A stretch of 37,669 nt of DNA, taken from contig CAYZME010000009.1 of assembly GCA_964479435.1 (NCBI GenBank), positions 1 to 37,669 of the forward strand, read 5' to 3'. Position 1 is the stretch's first letter, and the number at the start of each line of letters is the position of its first letter. Positions 1 to 7,452 of the stretch are shown piece by piece. Both the position numbers and the translations under genes were made by a program. The notes under the pieces are model-generated. The model saw nothing but the letters and a program-made list of their open reading frames with translations, was not told the DNA's origin and did no database searches. The stretch is from JAAYKS01 sp964479435. Lineage in GTDB: Bacteria > Bacillota > Clostridia > Saccharofermentanales > UBA5734.

Positions 1-633
1 GCCGCGGAAACCGGGGTGCGCACCGCAGTCTACAAGTACGGGATCGCGGCCGGCGCGCTGGAGCTGTGTGCCGCGGACGCCGCCAAACCGTACCGGCTAG
101 CGGACGGGACGGCCGGTTGGTGCACCCTCGCGTATGACGGAGACCGGGTGGCCGAGATTCGCCGTGTGCGCGGCGACGGGACGGCGAGTGGAACCGTGGA
201 CGCGTCGGTGGTTCTCAGCCGCGCCTGCTTGACGGCGGACGCCGTGGTCGCATCCGACTTTTTGCAGAGCTGGAAGATCCTCTCAGAGGGTATGCAGGGG
301 CTGGCGCCGGAGGCCGTAGATGCCAGCGGCATCCGCCTGTTCACGGGCGGACAGGAGCTCCCGCTTGTGTCGGGGCGGCATACCGTGTACGTCGAAGCGC
401 CGTCCTGCAATGGGCGGATCGCGGCTTTCCGTTTCACGGGCGCCGAGCTGCAACCACTGTTTTACGACCTGGACGCGGGGCAATGGCTCCGTTTGGACGG
501 GTACCCGGCGGCCGAATACATCCCCTTTGTCACAGATGGGCAGGTGGTTTTTGTCGACGGGGCCCACACTACGACCAGCGCCGGGGGGCGCACCAGCCAT
601 AACGTCCGGCTCATCCGGGTCGACTGGCCATGA
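1..633 (+). CDS. Unrecognised protein, 3' end only
   Basis: The frame is open from the first base of the window to a TGA at 631-633, so the gene starts upstream; the GTG at 16 has no ribosome site and is probably internal. About 210 residues are visible. They are rich in beta-type stretches, with pairs such as LFYDLDAG and VVFVDGAH that resemble blades of a propeller or another all-beta repeat fold. There is no membrane segment or catalytic motif that I recognise. The blade-like pattern loosely recalls the lipoprotein at 9978-11141, but I cannot show homology. It is followed by a strong terminator hairpin and faces a small gene on the other strand. Confidence 0.6.
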   Translation, partial: AAETGVRTAVYKYGIAAGALELCAADAAKPYRLADGTAGWCTLAYDGDRVAEIRRVRGDGTASGTVDASVVLSRACLTADAVVASDFLQSWKILSEGMQGLAPEAVDASGIRLFTGGQELPLVSGRHTVYVEAPSCNGRIAAFRFTGAELQPLFYDLDAGQWLRLDGYPAAEYIPFVTDGQVVFVDGAHTTTSAGGRTSHNVRLIRVDWP

Positions 634-659
634 CATTTGGACAGCGGTTTGTTACACAC

Positions 660-689
660 AAAAGGCCGGCACACGTGTGCCGGCCTTTT
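660..689. terminator. Bidirectional intrinsic terminator
   Basis: This is a perfect 15-bp inverted repeat, left arm AAAAGGCCGGCACAC and right arm its exact complement, with T runs on both strands. It lies 27 bases after the stop of the left gene and 22 bases beyond the stop of the small minus-strand gene, so it can end transcription from both sides. Confidence 0.85.
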
Positions 690-711
690 GCTTATGACGA
701 TACGGGAATCG

Positions 712-855
712 CTATTCCGCAGGCGGTTTGACTTTTCTTTGTTTTTTTACAAGTTCGGGTTGGACAACAGCCGAAGCGATTGTCTTGGCCGGCTTGTTTT
801 TCTCGCTGGCCTTTGGCTTGCGCTTCTCGCTCGTCATGTGACTTCTGTTGGCCAT
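712..855 (-). CDS. Small very basic protein (47 aa)
   Basis: An ATG at 855 is preceded by a G-rich ribosome site (AGAGGGGGTGGTGCC just before the ATG) and the frame runs 47 codons to TAG at 712-714. The product begins MANRSHMTSEKRKPK and is about one third Lys/Arg, with no hydrophobic segment and little sign of a globular fold. It has a plausible own promoter (887-914) and ends at the shared terminator. It could be a nucleic-acid-binding or ribosome-associated small protein, but I do not recognise the family. The overlapping plus-strand frame (637-882) has no ribosome site and is judged a shadow. Confidence 0.6.
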   Translation of the reverse strand: MANRSHMTSEKRKPKASEKNKPAKTIASAVVQPELVKKQRKVKPPAE

Positions 856-886
856 GGCACCACCCCCTCTTTCTCGTTATGACTCT

Positions 887-914
887 ATTTTAAGTCAGAG
901 GGAGAAAAAAGCAA
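887..914 (-). promoter_or_regulatory. Putative promoter of the small basic gene
   Basis: On the minus strand, TTGCTT (909-914) and TAAAAT (887-892) are separated by 16 bases, and the predicted start lies shortly before the ribosome site of the small gene. It matches the housekeeping consensus only by inspection. Confidence 0.4.
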
Positions 915-950
915 TGCCCGGCGCTTCGCGGTCGGACGGCGCCGATGCGG

Positions 951-956
951 TATAGT
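951..956 (+). promoter_or_regulatory. Putative -10 box of the aldo/keto reductase gene
   Basis: TATAGT lies 36 bases before the ATG at 993 and is followed by a strong ribosome site AGGAGG at 981-986. No convincing -35 box is visible, so the promoter may be weak or activator-dependent. Confidence 0.35.
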
Positions 957-992
957 GGTAAGAGATGGCGGAATCCGCTGAGGAGGTAGGAG

Positions 993-2000
993 ATGAAAAC
1001 ACGAAAATTGGGTAAAACCGGTTATCAGGTTTCGGAAGTATCGCTGGGCACCTGGCAGGTCGGCGGCGGCTGGGGCGCCGCGTTCGACATGGAAGACGCG
1101 GTGCGCACGGTGTCGGCCGCCCTGGATCAGGGTGTGACTTTGATCGATACCGCCGATGTCTATGGCGACGGCGACAGCGAACGCGCGGTGGCGGAAACGC
1201 TGCGGCGCCGGGGGCTGCTGGGCGGCGACCGCGTCCGGGTCGCGACCAAATGCGGCCGGCGGTTGCGCCCGCACGTCGCGGATGGCTACACACGGGAGAG
1301 CCTCACCGGCTTTGTCGACGACAGTTTGCGCAACATGGGTCTGGACATCCTCGATCTGGTGCAGTTGCACTGCCCGCCGACCGATGTCTATTACCGCCCC
1401 GACGTGTTCGCGGCCATGGACGACTTGGTCAAACAGGGTAAAATACGCCACTATGGCGTCAGTGTGGAACGGGTCGAGGAAGCGCTCAAAGCGATCGAGT
1501 ATCCGGGTGTCGCGACCGTCCAGATCATCTACAACATGTTCCGCCAGCGTCCGGCCGAGCGCTTTTTCGCCGCGGCCGCGGAACGTGACGTCGGGGTGAT
1601 CGTGCGCGTGCCGCTGGCGAGCGGCTTGCTGACCGGCAAAATGCGGCGCGACACGGTGTTCGCGTCCGGCGACCACCGTGCTTTTAATCGCGAAGGCGCG
1701 GCGTTTGATCGCGGGGAAACCTTTGCCGGTGTGGATTATGAGACCGGGTTGCAGGCGGTCGAGGCGTTGCGCGCGGTGTTCCCCGATACGGCAGACGGCC
1801 CGTCGCTGGCGCAAATCGCGTTGCGTTGGGTGCTGATGGAAGCGGCGGTCAGTTGTGTGATCCCGGGTGCCAGCCGTGAATCCCAGGCGCGGGACAACGC
1901 CGCGGCCGCCGCTTTGCCGCCGCTGACCGCGGAACAGATGGACGCGGTTCGCGGGATCTACGACCGGTACTTGCGCGCACGGGTCCATCCGTGCTGGTGA
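993..2000 (+). CDS. Aldo/keto reductase
   Basis: NAD(P)H-dependent reductase of the (beta/alpha)8 aldo/keto reductase family, cytosolic, 335 residues, which is the usual length. The catalytic tetrad is visible: D52 and Y57 in IDTADVYG, K86 in ATKCGR and H126 in VQLHCPP. The N-terminal MKTRKLGKTGYQVSEVSLGTW is typical of the YajO/YhdN-like branch that acts on aldehydes and ketones. The C-terminal part (residues about 285-300, VSCVIPGASR) carries the cofactor phosphate-binding region. The start is fixed by AGGAGG six bases before the ATG. The next gene begins inside its last codons, so the two are probably translated together. The substrate cannot be told from sequence. Confidence 0.9.
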   Translation: MKTRKLGKTGYQVSEVSLGTWQVGGGWGAAFDMEDAVRTVSAALDQGVTLIDTADVYGDGDSERAVAETLRRRGLLGGDRVRVATKCGRRLRPHVADGYTRESLTGFVDDSLRNMGLDILDLVQLHCPPTDVYYRPDVFAAMDDLVKQGKIRHYGVSVERVEEALKAIEYPGVATVQIIYNMFRQRPAERFFAAAAERDVGVIVRVPLASGLLTGKMRRDTVFASGDHRAFNREGAAFDRGETFAGVDYETGLQAVEALRAVFPDTADGPSLAQIALRWVLMEAAVSCVIPGASRESQARDNAAAAALPPLTAEQMDAVRGIYDRYLRARVHPCW

Positions 2001-2755
2001 CAGGCGACGACATCCCGGCGCCCGACGGGCCGGCCGGCGCAAGCCCGGGCGGCCCGCCTGCGCATGCGGAGCGGGCGCGCTCCCGACGGCTGGTGATATA
2101 TGTCGAATTCTACTATCCGCTGGCACTGCTGCTGATCAGCTTGGGCGTCACACTGATGGTGCGCTCGCGGTTCGGGACCTCGGTCGCCAGCTCGGTCGCG
2201 TATATTGCCAGCCTGGCGTTCCCGGTGTTCACGTTTGGCACCTGGAGTTATTTGGTGATGGGGCTGCAGATGCTGATCCTGACCCTGGTGACGCAAAAAC
2301 CGCGGCTGAGCGTGCTGCTCTCTTTTGGCGTCTCGGTCGTGTTTGGCAAACTGGTGGATCTGTTCTCGGCCTGGGTCGCGCCCTGGCCGGATGGCGTCGC
2401 CATCCAGCTCCTGTACTATCTCGCCGGTATCGTTCTGTTAACCGTCGGTATCGCGGTCTTCATCGATACCGGCTTGCCGCCCAATCCGTACGATCGCTTT
2501 GTCAACGATCTGTCGCGCCATTTTGAGCTGCCGTTCCGGCGCGTCAAGACCCTTTATGACCTGAGCAGTGTCGCGATCGCGGCGCTGCTTTTGTTGCTGT
2601 TTGTCCGGCGGCTGGTGGGCATCGGGCCGGGGACCGCGGTGGCGGCGCTGGTCAATGGCACGCTGATCGGGTACTGGTTGCGGCTGCTGACGCGGCATCT
2701 CTCGGTGCGTTCTTTGCTGTTTCCGGCGCGCTACATCCGGCCGACCCAAACCTGA
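1991..2755 (+). CDS. YczE/YitT-like integral membrane protein
   Basis: Membrane protein of about 250 residues with five or six hydrophobic segments (about residues 40-60, 65-82, 85-105, 110-130, 138-160 and 193-212). The order and the motif FIDTGLPPNPYDRF after the fourth segment fit the YczE family of uncharacterised Firmicutes membrane proteins. The function is unknown; related proteins are often guessed to be transporters or accessory factors. The start is uncertain. GTG at 1991 and GTG at 1997, the latter overlapping the upstream stop as GTGA, both lack a clear ribosome site, and the first 34 residues are Pro/Gly-rich and polar. Translation is probably coupled to the aldo/keto reductase. 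It is convergent with the serpin gene. Confidence 0.75.
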   Translation: MLVTGDDIPAPDGPAGASPGGPPAHAERARSRRLVIYVEFYYPLALLLISLGVTLMVRSRFGTSVASSVAYIASLAFPVFTFGTWSYLVMGLQMLILTLVTQKPRLSVLLSFGVSVVFGKLVDLFSAWVAPWPDGVAIQLLYYLAGIVLLTVGIAVFIDTGLPPNPYDRFVNDLSRHFELPFRRVKTLYDLSSVAIAALLLLLFVRRLVGIGPGTAVAALVNGTLIGYWLRLLTRHLSVRSLLFPARYIRPTQT

Positions 2756-2794
2756 CAGAGCGGCGCCGGATCCGCGCTGGAACGACTTGAGAGG

Positions 2795-4069
2795 TTATCC
2801 GGCCGCCGGGCTGTCCAGAATACCCAGGAAAAGCGGGACGCCGGTTTCGCAGTCGACGATCCCGTAGAGAAACGGCCGGTCCAATACCAGCTCCCGGCCG
2901 ATCACCGGCATCCCCGTATCGCGGGCCTCGACGGCTGTCACCGCCGCGGCCTCGGTACCCTTTTCGTCGACCCGGCAAAAGGTCTTGTGCAGGACATCGC
3001 TGATGTACAAATCCCGGCCGACGTCCATCTGCAGCCGCGAGAAATCCGCTTGCCGGGCGTCAAACGCGTCGGTCATGCCCAGGGCGGCCAGCGCGTCCTG
3101 CAAGTGGGCGCTGTATGACACCTCAAAGCGCGGCAGCGTCAGCTGCACGCTTTGCTCCGTCGCGGTCAGCAGGGATGTGACCGCATCTGGCAAGTCAGAG
3201 CGCTCGCGACCGGCCAGCCACTCGCGTGGAGAAACCCCTTCCCGGGGCAACAGCGCGAAAAACGCGAAGCGTTCGCCCTGGTAAGGGAGCAGGACACCGG
3301 CCCAGTCCGCGCGTTCCAGATGGCGCATCGTCCCCAACCGTTGCATAAAAGAAGCCTCCACATCCCCGTCGGGGGCATGGAAGGTCCGGTCACGGGTGTC
3401 GACGGGGGCAAACGGCGCTTGCCAGTCGGCCTGAAAATGGATGGCGTTGATCAGGTACATCACCGCCGACGCCGGGAGCTGGTCCAGGATGGTGGGAATC
3501 ACGCCGCGGGTGGCCTCGCGGACCCAGCCGTTGATGGCCTTCAGTGCCGCCGGAGACTGGAAGTCCAGTTTGCGGGCCGCCGCCGCGTAGTAATCGGCAT
3601 TGATCTGCAAAAACTCCGGGTTTGGCTCCAACCCCTGGTCAAACCAGATCGAGTTGGCGATGGTCAGGCGCGCGTCTTGCGCGGGGGCATTCCAGCGCGC
3701 GAGTGCCTGCCGCGCCGCCCGATTGAGCTCGTCGGCATCCGCGAGATCCGCTGACCCGAGCAGGGCCAGCATCTGGGCGCGGGTGTCCGCGTCCGCGCCA
3801 TTGAGCGTCATTGAGAGCGCGAGATGGACCGAGGCGGGCGAGAGCAGTACATTGCGGCGGTCGGCGCCGGCGACCCGTAGCAAATCCCAACCGAAGCGAG
3901 CCATGGCCTGCGCGTACGCCGGCGACACGGGTTCGGCCGGCGCCGGGTCGACGATCGGGCGCGTATCGGCCATCAGGTCGCGCTCGTTGGCCGCGGCCGG
4001 CGCGCAGCCGGGAAACAGGGAAAGTCCGAGGATTCCAACCAGGAATAACAACCAGTATTTATGGCGCAT
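2795..4069 (-). CDS. Lipoprotein serpin (serine protease inhibitor)
   Basis: Serpins are suicide inhibitors of serine or cysteine proteases. The 424-residue product starts at ATG 4069, preceded by AAGGAGGG; a longer frame upstream lacks a ribosome site. Residues 1-22 are a signal peptide with lipobox LFPGC, so the mature protein is probably anchored outside the membrane. The serpin core follows: NVLLSPASVHLALSMTLNGA near the start, AVMYLINAIHFQADWQAPF in the middle, and the hinge EKGTEAAAVTAVEA from residue 369. The small hinge residues suit loop insertion, so it should be a true inhibitor. By counting from the hinge, P1 falls near T385-G386-M387, in a loop about three residues longer than in alpha-1-antitrypsin. 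The target protease is unknown. It is divergent from a MarR-type gene. Confidence 0.93.
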   Translation of the reverse strand: MRHKYWLLFLVGILGLSLFPGCAPAAANERDLMADTRPIVDPAPAEPVSPAYAQAMARFGWDLLRVAGADRRNVLLSPASVHLALSMTLNGADADTRAQMLALLGSADLADADELNRAARQALARWNAPAQDARLTIANSIWFDQGLEPNPEFLQINADYYAAAARKLDFQSPAALKAINGWVREATRGVIPTILDQLPASAVMYLINAIHFQADWQAPFAPVDTRDRTFHAPDGDVEASFMQRLGTMRHLERADWAGVLLPYQGERFAFFALLPREGVSPREWLAGRERSDLPDAVTSLLTATEQSVQLTLPRFEVSYSAHLQDALAALGMTDAFDARQADFSRLQMDVGRDLYISDVLHKTFCRVDEKGTEAAAVTAVEARDTGMPVIGRELVLDRPFLYGIVDCETGVPLFLGILDSPAAG

Positions 4070-4178
4070 GCGAATCCCTCCTTTGGAATGGTGGCTACCT
4101 GACAGACGGATCCCGGCGGCCAAAAGTTCCGTTGCCCGCGCCGCGTCGCCTGGTCACGATTGGCAACAAAAGAAAAGA

Positions 4179-4208
4179 TTACAAAACTTTGTTGTCATAC
4201 GTTATAGT
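4179..4208 (+). promoter_or_regulatory. Putative promoter of the marR-type gene
   Basis: TTACAA (4179-4184) and TATAGT (4203-4208) are 18 bases apart, upstream of the regulator start at 4271. The -35 region overlaps the small inverted repeat ACAAAACTTTGT (4181-4192), a possible operator. The 201-base gap shared with the divergent serpin gene holds no other clear element. Confidence 0.35.
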
Positions 4209-4270
4209 GTACATAAAGATTTCCAAATCCATCACAAGAGCGTGGCACACGCGCGAGAAGGAGTATCGAT

Positions 4271-4738
4271 ATGAGCTGCGAATTGGCCGCCGGACTGTCG
4301 GATGTGATCTACGAATTGACGCGGATCAATATGAACCGCCGGCTGAACTCGCCGTTCAAAGCCAGCGAAGTCGGCGCGATGTTATACATCGCCGAACAAA
4401 CTAAAAAAGGCGAGACCGTGCAGCCATCTGACATTGCCGCGCATTTTTCCATTTCCAAAGCGTGGGTCACCGCGATCATCCGCTCTTTGACCGGCGGCGG
4501 TTATATCATTGAACAACAGGGCGCGCACGACCGGCGCACCAAAACACTGACCGCGTCCGCCAAAGGCATGGCGATCGTCGACGACCTGCGCGACGATTAT
4601 ATCTCCGACTATCTGCAGGTGGTGTCGAACCTGGGCGCCGATGACGCCAGGCAGTTACACCAGCTGATCACGCGCACCATCGGTGTGCTCAAAGAGATCC
4701 GCATCCCCGAACCGGGGCGCAAAGCCGCGGTCAAATAG
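4271..4738 (+). CDS. MarR-family transcriptional regulator
   Basis: A 155-residue winged-helix regulator of normal MarR length. The central part shows the DNA-binding domain: a helix with QPSDIAAHFSISKAWVTAIIRSLTGGGYI (about residues 51-80), then the wing with DRRTKTLTASAKG (about residues 87-100). The flanking helices form the dimer interface. Such proteins usually repress their own gene and neighbours and release DNA when they bind a small ligand. The start is supported by AAGGAG seven bases before the ATG. The divergent serpin and the downstream zinc-ribbon gene are the obvious candidate targets. No ligand can be named. Confidence 0.9.
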   Translation: MSCELAAGLSDVIYELTRINMNRRLNSPFKASEVGAMLYIAEQTKKGETVQPSDIAAHFSISKAWVTAIIRSLTGGGYIIEQQGAHDRRTKTLTASAKGMAIVDDLRDDYISDYLQVVSNLGADDARQLHQLITRTIGVLKEIRIPEPGRKAAVK

Positions 4739-4768
4739 CCGGCGACCCCGCCGATCCAGGAGGTAAAC

Positions 4769-5182
4769 ATGGCTCAATATTGTCGGTCTTGCGGTTCAAC
4801 CATGGACGATGGCGCGCAGTTTTGCCGTGCCTGCGGCGTGTCACAAAACACGTCGTCCGCTCCCGGGCCGTATGTGGCTCCCTACCAGCAACCGGCGGCC
4901 GCGGCGACACCCGCGTATTACGGCGCGCCCGCGGTCATGGCCCCGCCGCTGAGCATCGGCGACTACATCGTCATGCTGATCGTCTCCGGCATTCCCTTTG
5001 TCGGTTTTGTTATGCTCCTGGTCTGGGCATTGGGATCGCAGACCAATCCCAACAAAAAGAATTGGGCGCGGGCGATGTTGATCATGATGCTGATCGGGAT
5101 TGTTCTGGCCATCTTGCTCTCGGCGACCCTGGCCGGTCTGCTCAACGGACTGCGGGACGCCGCCGCGGGGTTCAGCTACTGA
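4769..5182 (+). CDS. Zinc-ribbon membrane protein
   Basis: 137 residues. The N-terminus carries a zinc ribbon with CRSCG at residues 5-9 and CRACG about ten residues later, two CxxC knuckles that should bind one zinc ion. A Pro/Ala/Tyr-rich linker (about residues 30-65) follows, then two hydrophobic segments (about 68-88 and 106-126) separated by a polar, Asn/Lys-rich turn, NPNKKNW. The layout fits the many short zinc-ribbon plus two-helix membrane proteins of Firmicutes, whose role is unknown. The ribosome site AGGAGG lies just before the ATG. It is 30 bases downstream of the MarR-type gene and may be co-transcribed with it. Confidence 0.85.
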   Translation: MAQYCRSCGSTMDDGAQFCRACGVSQNTSSAPGPYVAPYQQPAAAATPAYYGAPAVMAPPLSIGDYIVMLIVSGIPFVGFVMLLVWALGSQTNPNKKNWARAMLIMMLIGIVLAILLSATLAGLLNGLRDAAAGFSY

Positions 5183-5189
5183 CGGGTTG

Positions 5190-6470
5190 TCAGCCGGCGA
5201 CGCGCCGCTCCTGGTGGAGAATTTTGATCAGCTCACCCGGCCTGGGCGGCTTGCCATACATCATGACGCCCACGCGATAGATCCGCGCCGACAAATAGCC
5301 GATCACCCCGGACGTCGCCACCATGCCGACAATCGACGCCGCGATTTGCCCAAAGGGCACCTCGCTCATGCAGATACGCACGAACATCACCATCGGCGCC
5401 AGAAAAGGGATAAACGAGCAGATCTTGACATAGGTCGCTTCGGGGTGGGTCATCCCCAGGATGGAAACCATCATCGCCGCGATCAGCAATAACACGATCG
5501 GCATGATGCTGGTCTGGATATCCTCGGTGCGGCTGACCAGCGAACCCAGCGCGCCATACAAAAACGCGTACATGAAATACCCGAGCAAATAAAACACAAC
5601 GGTATAGACCACCAGTTGCCACGGCATCTCGAACATCGAGCGCACCATCGTGATGTCGCGGAAGCGTTCGGCGTGCAGCTGGTAAAACCCGCCCGCCGCC
5701 GCCAGAAACACGCCAATCTGCGCCAGCCCGGCCAGGCCCGAACCGATGACTTTGCCAAACATCAGGCTCAGCGGCCGCGCGGACGTGATCAGCATCTCCA
5801 TCGCCCGGTTGCTTTTTTCGCTGGCGACCGACATGGCGACCATTTGCCCGTACAGCATCACCGTCATATACAACAGCATGACCAGCAGGTAGGTATAAAG
5901 ATACGCCTGCTCCATGGATTTGCCGCTTTCCTGTACGGTCTCGTGCAGCTCCAGCGAGGAGGGAGCGAGGAAGCGCTCGATTTCCGCCGGCGCCAAACCC
6001 AGATCGCGCAGGCGCGCCTCGCGGAAATAATGATCCAGCGCCGCCTGCAATACGTACGCGTCGTGGCCGCTGACGCCGACCCGCCGGATGATGTAGCCGT
6101 AGTGCCCGGGTTCATAGACGACGATCGCCTGGTGGGCCCGGTCGTCGCCGATCTGCTCTTTGACCACGTCCAATTCGGCTGGCGCCGCCGCGCGCCATTC
6201 GTAACCGGGCAGCGTCGCCCGGAAAAAATCCACGTCGGGCGCGCAACCGCACGCGTCGACCAGATAGGCGACCGGATCGGGTTTTGTACCGGGTTCACCG
6301 CCCACATCCAGGGTCTTGAACCACGAGATCAACGCCGGCACCGACAGCCCGATGCCGATCAACACCACAAAGACGAGGGTGGTGATGACGTACGCTTTGT
6401 TTTTCAGATAGGAGGTGAACTCGTAGCCCAACACGGTGCGAAATTGCCGCAGTCCCCGCCGCTTGCTCAT
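5190..6470 (-). CDS. ABC-2 type exporter permease (NatB-like)
   Basis: Membrane subunit of an ABC exporter, 426 residues. One membrane helix lies near the N-terminus (residues about 26-50, AYVITTLVFVVLIGIGL). A long extracellular domain follows (about 55-190), then a cluster of about five helices to the C-terminus, including VASEKSNRAMEMLITSARPLSLMFGK, the typical coupling region of the NatB/YhaP group. The NatAB relatives pump sodium or export antibiotics; the substrate here is unknown. Its start overlaps the stop of the ATPase gene by four bases (ATGA at 6467-6470), so the two are translated as a pair. Confidence 0.9.
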   Translation of the reverse strand: MSKRRGLRQFRTVLGYEFTSYLKNKAYVITTLVFVVLIGIGLSVPALISWFKTLDVGGEPGTKPDPVAYLVDACGCAPDVDFFRATLPGYEWRAAAPAELDVVKEQIGDDRAHQAIVVYEPGHYGYIIRRVGVSGHDAYVLQAALDHYFREARLRDLGLAPAEIERFLAPSSLELHETVQESGKSMEQAYLYTYLLVMLLYMTVMLYGQMVAMSVASEKSNRAMEMLITSARPLSLMFGKVIGSGLAGLAQIGVFLAAAGGFYQLHAERFRDITMVRSMFEMPWQLVVYTVVFYLLGYFMYAFLYGALGSLVSRTEDIQTSIMPIVLLLIAAMMVSILGMTHPEATYVKICSFIPFLAPMVMFVRICMSEVPFGQIAASIVGMVATSGVIGYLSARIYRVGVMMYGKPPRPGELIKILHQERRVAG

Positions 6471-7399
6471 ATGACATCCCCCACGTGCTCGACAAAAATC
6501 TCTTCCAGGGAGGGTTCCACGACCGCGAATGTTTCCAGCGACGCGCCGGCCGCGAGTAACGCGGCCAGCAACCGGTCTTTGTCATCTGCCGCCGCCAGCC
6601 GCACAATACAACCGTCCCCGCCATCCGGCTCGACGCCGGCCAGCACCCCCGCCCACTCCGCGCGTGCGGACAACGTGGCCAACAGCCGGCCGGTCGCGTC
6701 CGCGTCCCCGGCTACACGCACCGCCAGCCGCGTGCGCGGATAGGCGCGTTTGAGCGCGCGGATCGAACCCGCGGTCGTGATCGCCCCGCCGCTGAGGATC
6801 GCGACCTCGTCGCAAAAGCTCTCGACATATCCCATCTGGTGGCTGGAGAACAACACGATTTTTTGTCGCGCGATCTGCTCTTGTACCATCTCTTTCAGCA
6901 ATTGCGCGTTGACCGGGTCGAGCCCGGAAAAAGGCTCGTCGAGGATGATGATCTGTGGGTCCGCGATCAGCGCCAGCGCCAATTGGATCTTCTGCTGGTT
7001 GCCGCGTGACAAGGTCTCGAGCTTTTTGTCCCGCGTATCCGCCATCCCCAACCGGTCCAGCCCGCGGTGTACCGCGGCGTCGGCCTCGGCGCGCGACAGG
7101 CCCCGCAGCCGGGCGAGATAGGCCAGTTGGCGGCCGATCGGCACCTTGGGATACAGGCCGCGCTCTTCGGGCAGATAGCCGATTTGTACGTCCGCTTGCC
7201 GCAACGGCTGGCCATCGTACAGCACGTCCCCGGCGTCGGCCGGGAACACGTCCATGATGATGCGGATGGTGGTGGTTTTGCCCGCGCCGTTGCGACCCAG
7301 AAGTCCCATCGCGACGCCCGGTTGGGCGACAAATGAGACCGCGCGCAACACGTCCTTGTCGCCAAACGATTTTACGAGCTGGCGGATTTCCAATGCCAT
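6467..7399 (-). CDS. ABC exporter ATP-binding subunit (NatA-like)
   Basis: ATPase of about 310 residues. Walker A is GRNGAGKTT (residues about 35-43), the signature is LSRGNQQKI in place of the usual LSGGQ, which is common in this subgroup, and Walker B is IIILDEPFSGLDP. The C-terminal third is an extra domain (about 220-310) as in NatA-type ATPases. I chose ATG 7399, with GGGAG nine bases upstream, over the GTG at 7414, which lies inside that ribosome site. It is coupled to the permease at 5190-6470 through a four-base overlap. A 10-bp hairpin lies between it and the alanine dehydrogenase gene upstream. Confidence 0.92.
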   Translation of the reverse strand: MALEIRQLVKSFGDKDVLRAVSFVAQPGVAMGLLGRNGAGKTTTIRIIMDVFPADAGDVLYDGQPLRQADVQIGYLPEERGLYPKVPIGRQLAYLARLRGLSRAEADAAVHRGLDRLGMADTRDKKLETLSRGNQQKIQLALALIADPQIIILDEPFSGLDPVNAQLLKEMVQEQIARQKIVLFSSHQMGYVESFCDEVAILSGGAITTAGSIRALKRAYPRTRLAVRVAGDADATGRLLATLSARAEWAGVLAGVEPDGGDGCIVRLAAADDKDRLLAALLAAGASLETFAVVEPSLEEIFVEHVGDVI

Positions 7400-7415
7400 C
7401 GTTCGTGCTCCCACA

Positions 7416-7440
7416 GCAGGCGGTCTACGGGACCGCCTGC
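7416..7440 (-). other. Perfect hairpin between ald and the ABC genes
   Basis: The arms GCAGGCGGTC (7416-7425) and GACCGCCTGC (7431-7440) pair perfectly around a five-base loop. No T run follows on the minus strand, so it is not a classic terminator. It may be a weak or factor-assisted end of the ald transcript, or an mRNA stability element ahead of the ABC genes. Confidence 0.5.
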
Positions 7441-7452
7441 CGGTGACTTCAG

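Noticed and set aside
637..882. 81-codon plus-strand frame after the first gene
   Set aside because: It starts without a ribosome site, runs through the terminator hairpin and is antisense to the small basic gene, which has better start signals.
885..2126. Long minus-strand frame of 413 codons across the aldo/keto reductase
   Set aside because: It is a GC-rich shadow on the opposite strand of a gene with a full catalytic tetrad; its protein has no recognisable domain and its composition is unnatural.
5616..6743. 375-codon plus-strand frame across the ABC exporter
   Set aside because: Antisense shadow of two clear exporter genes, with Arg/His-rich low-complexity protein.
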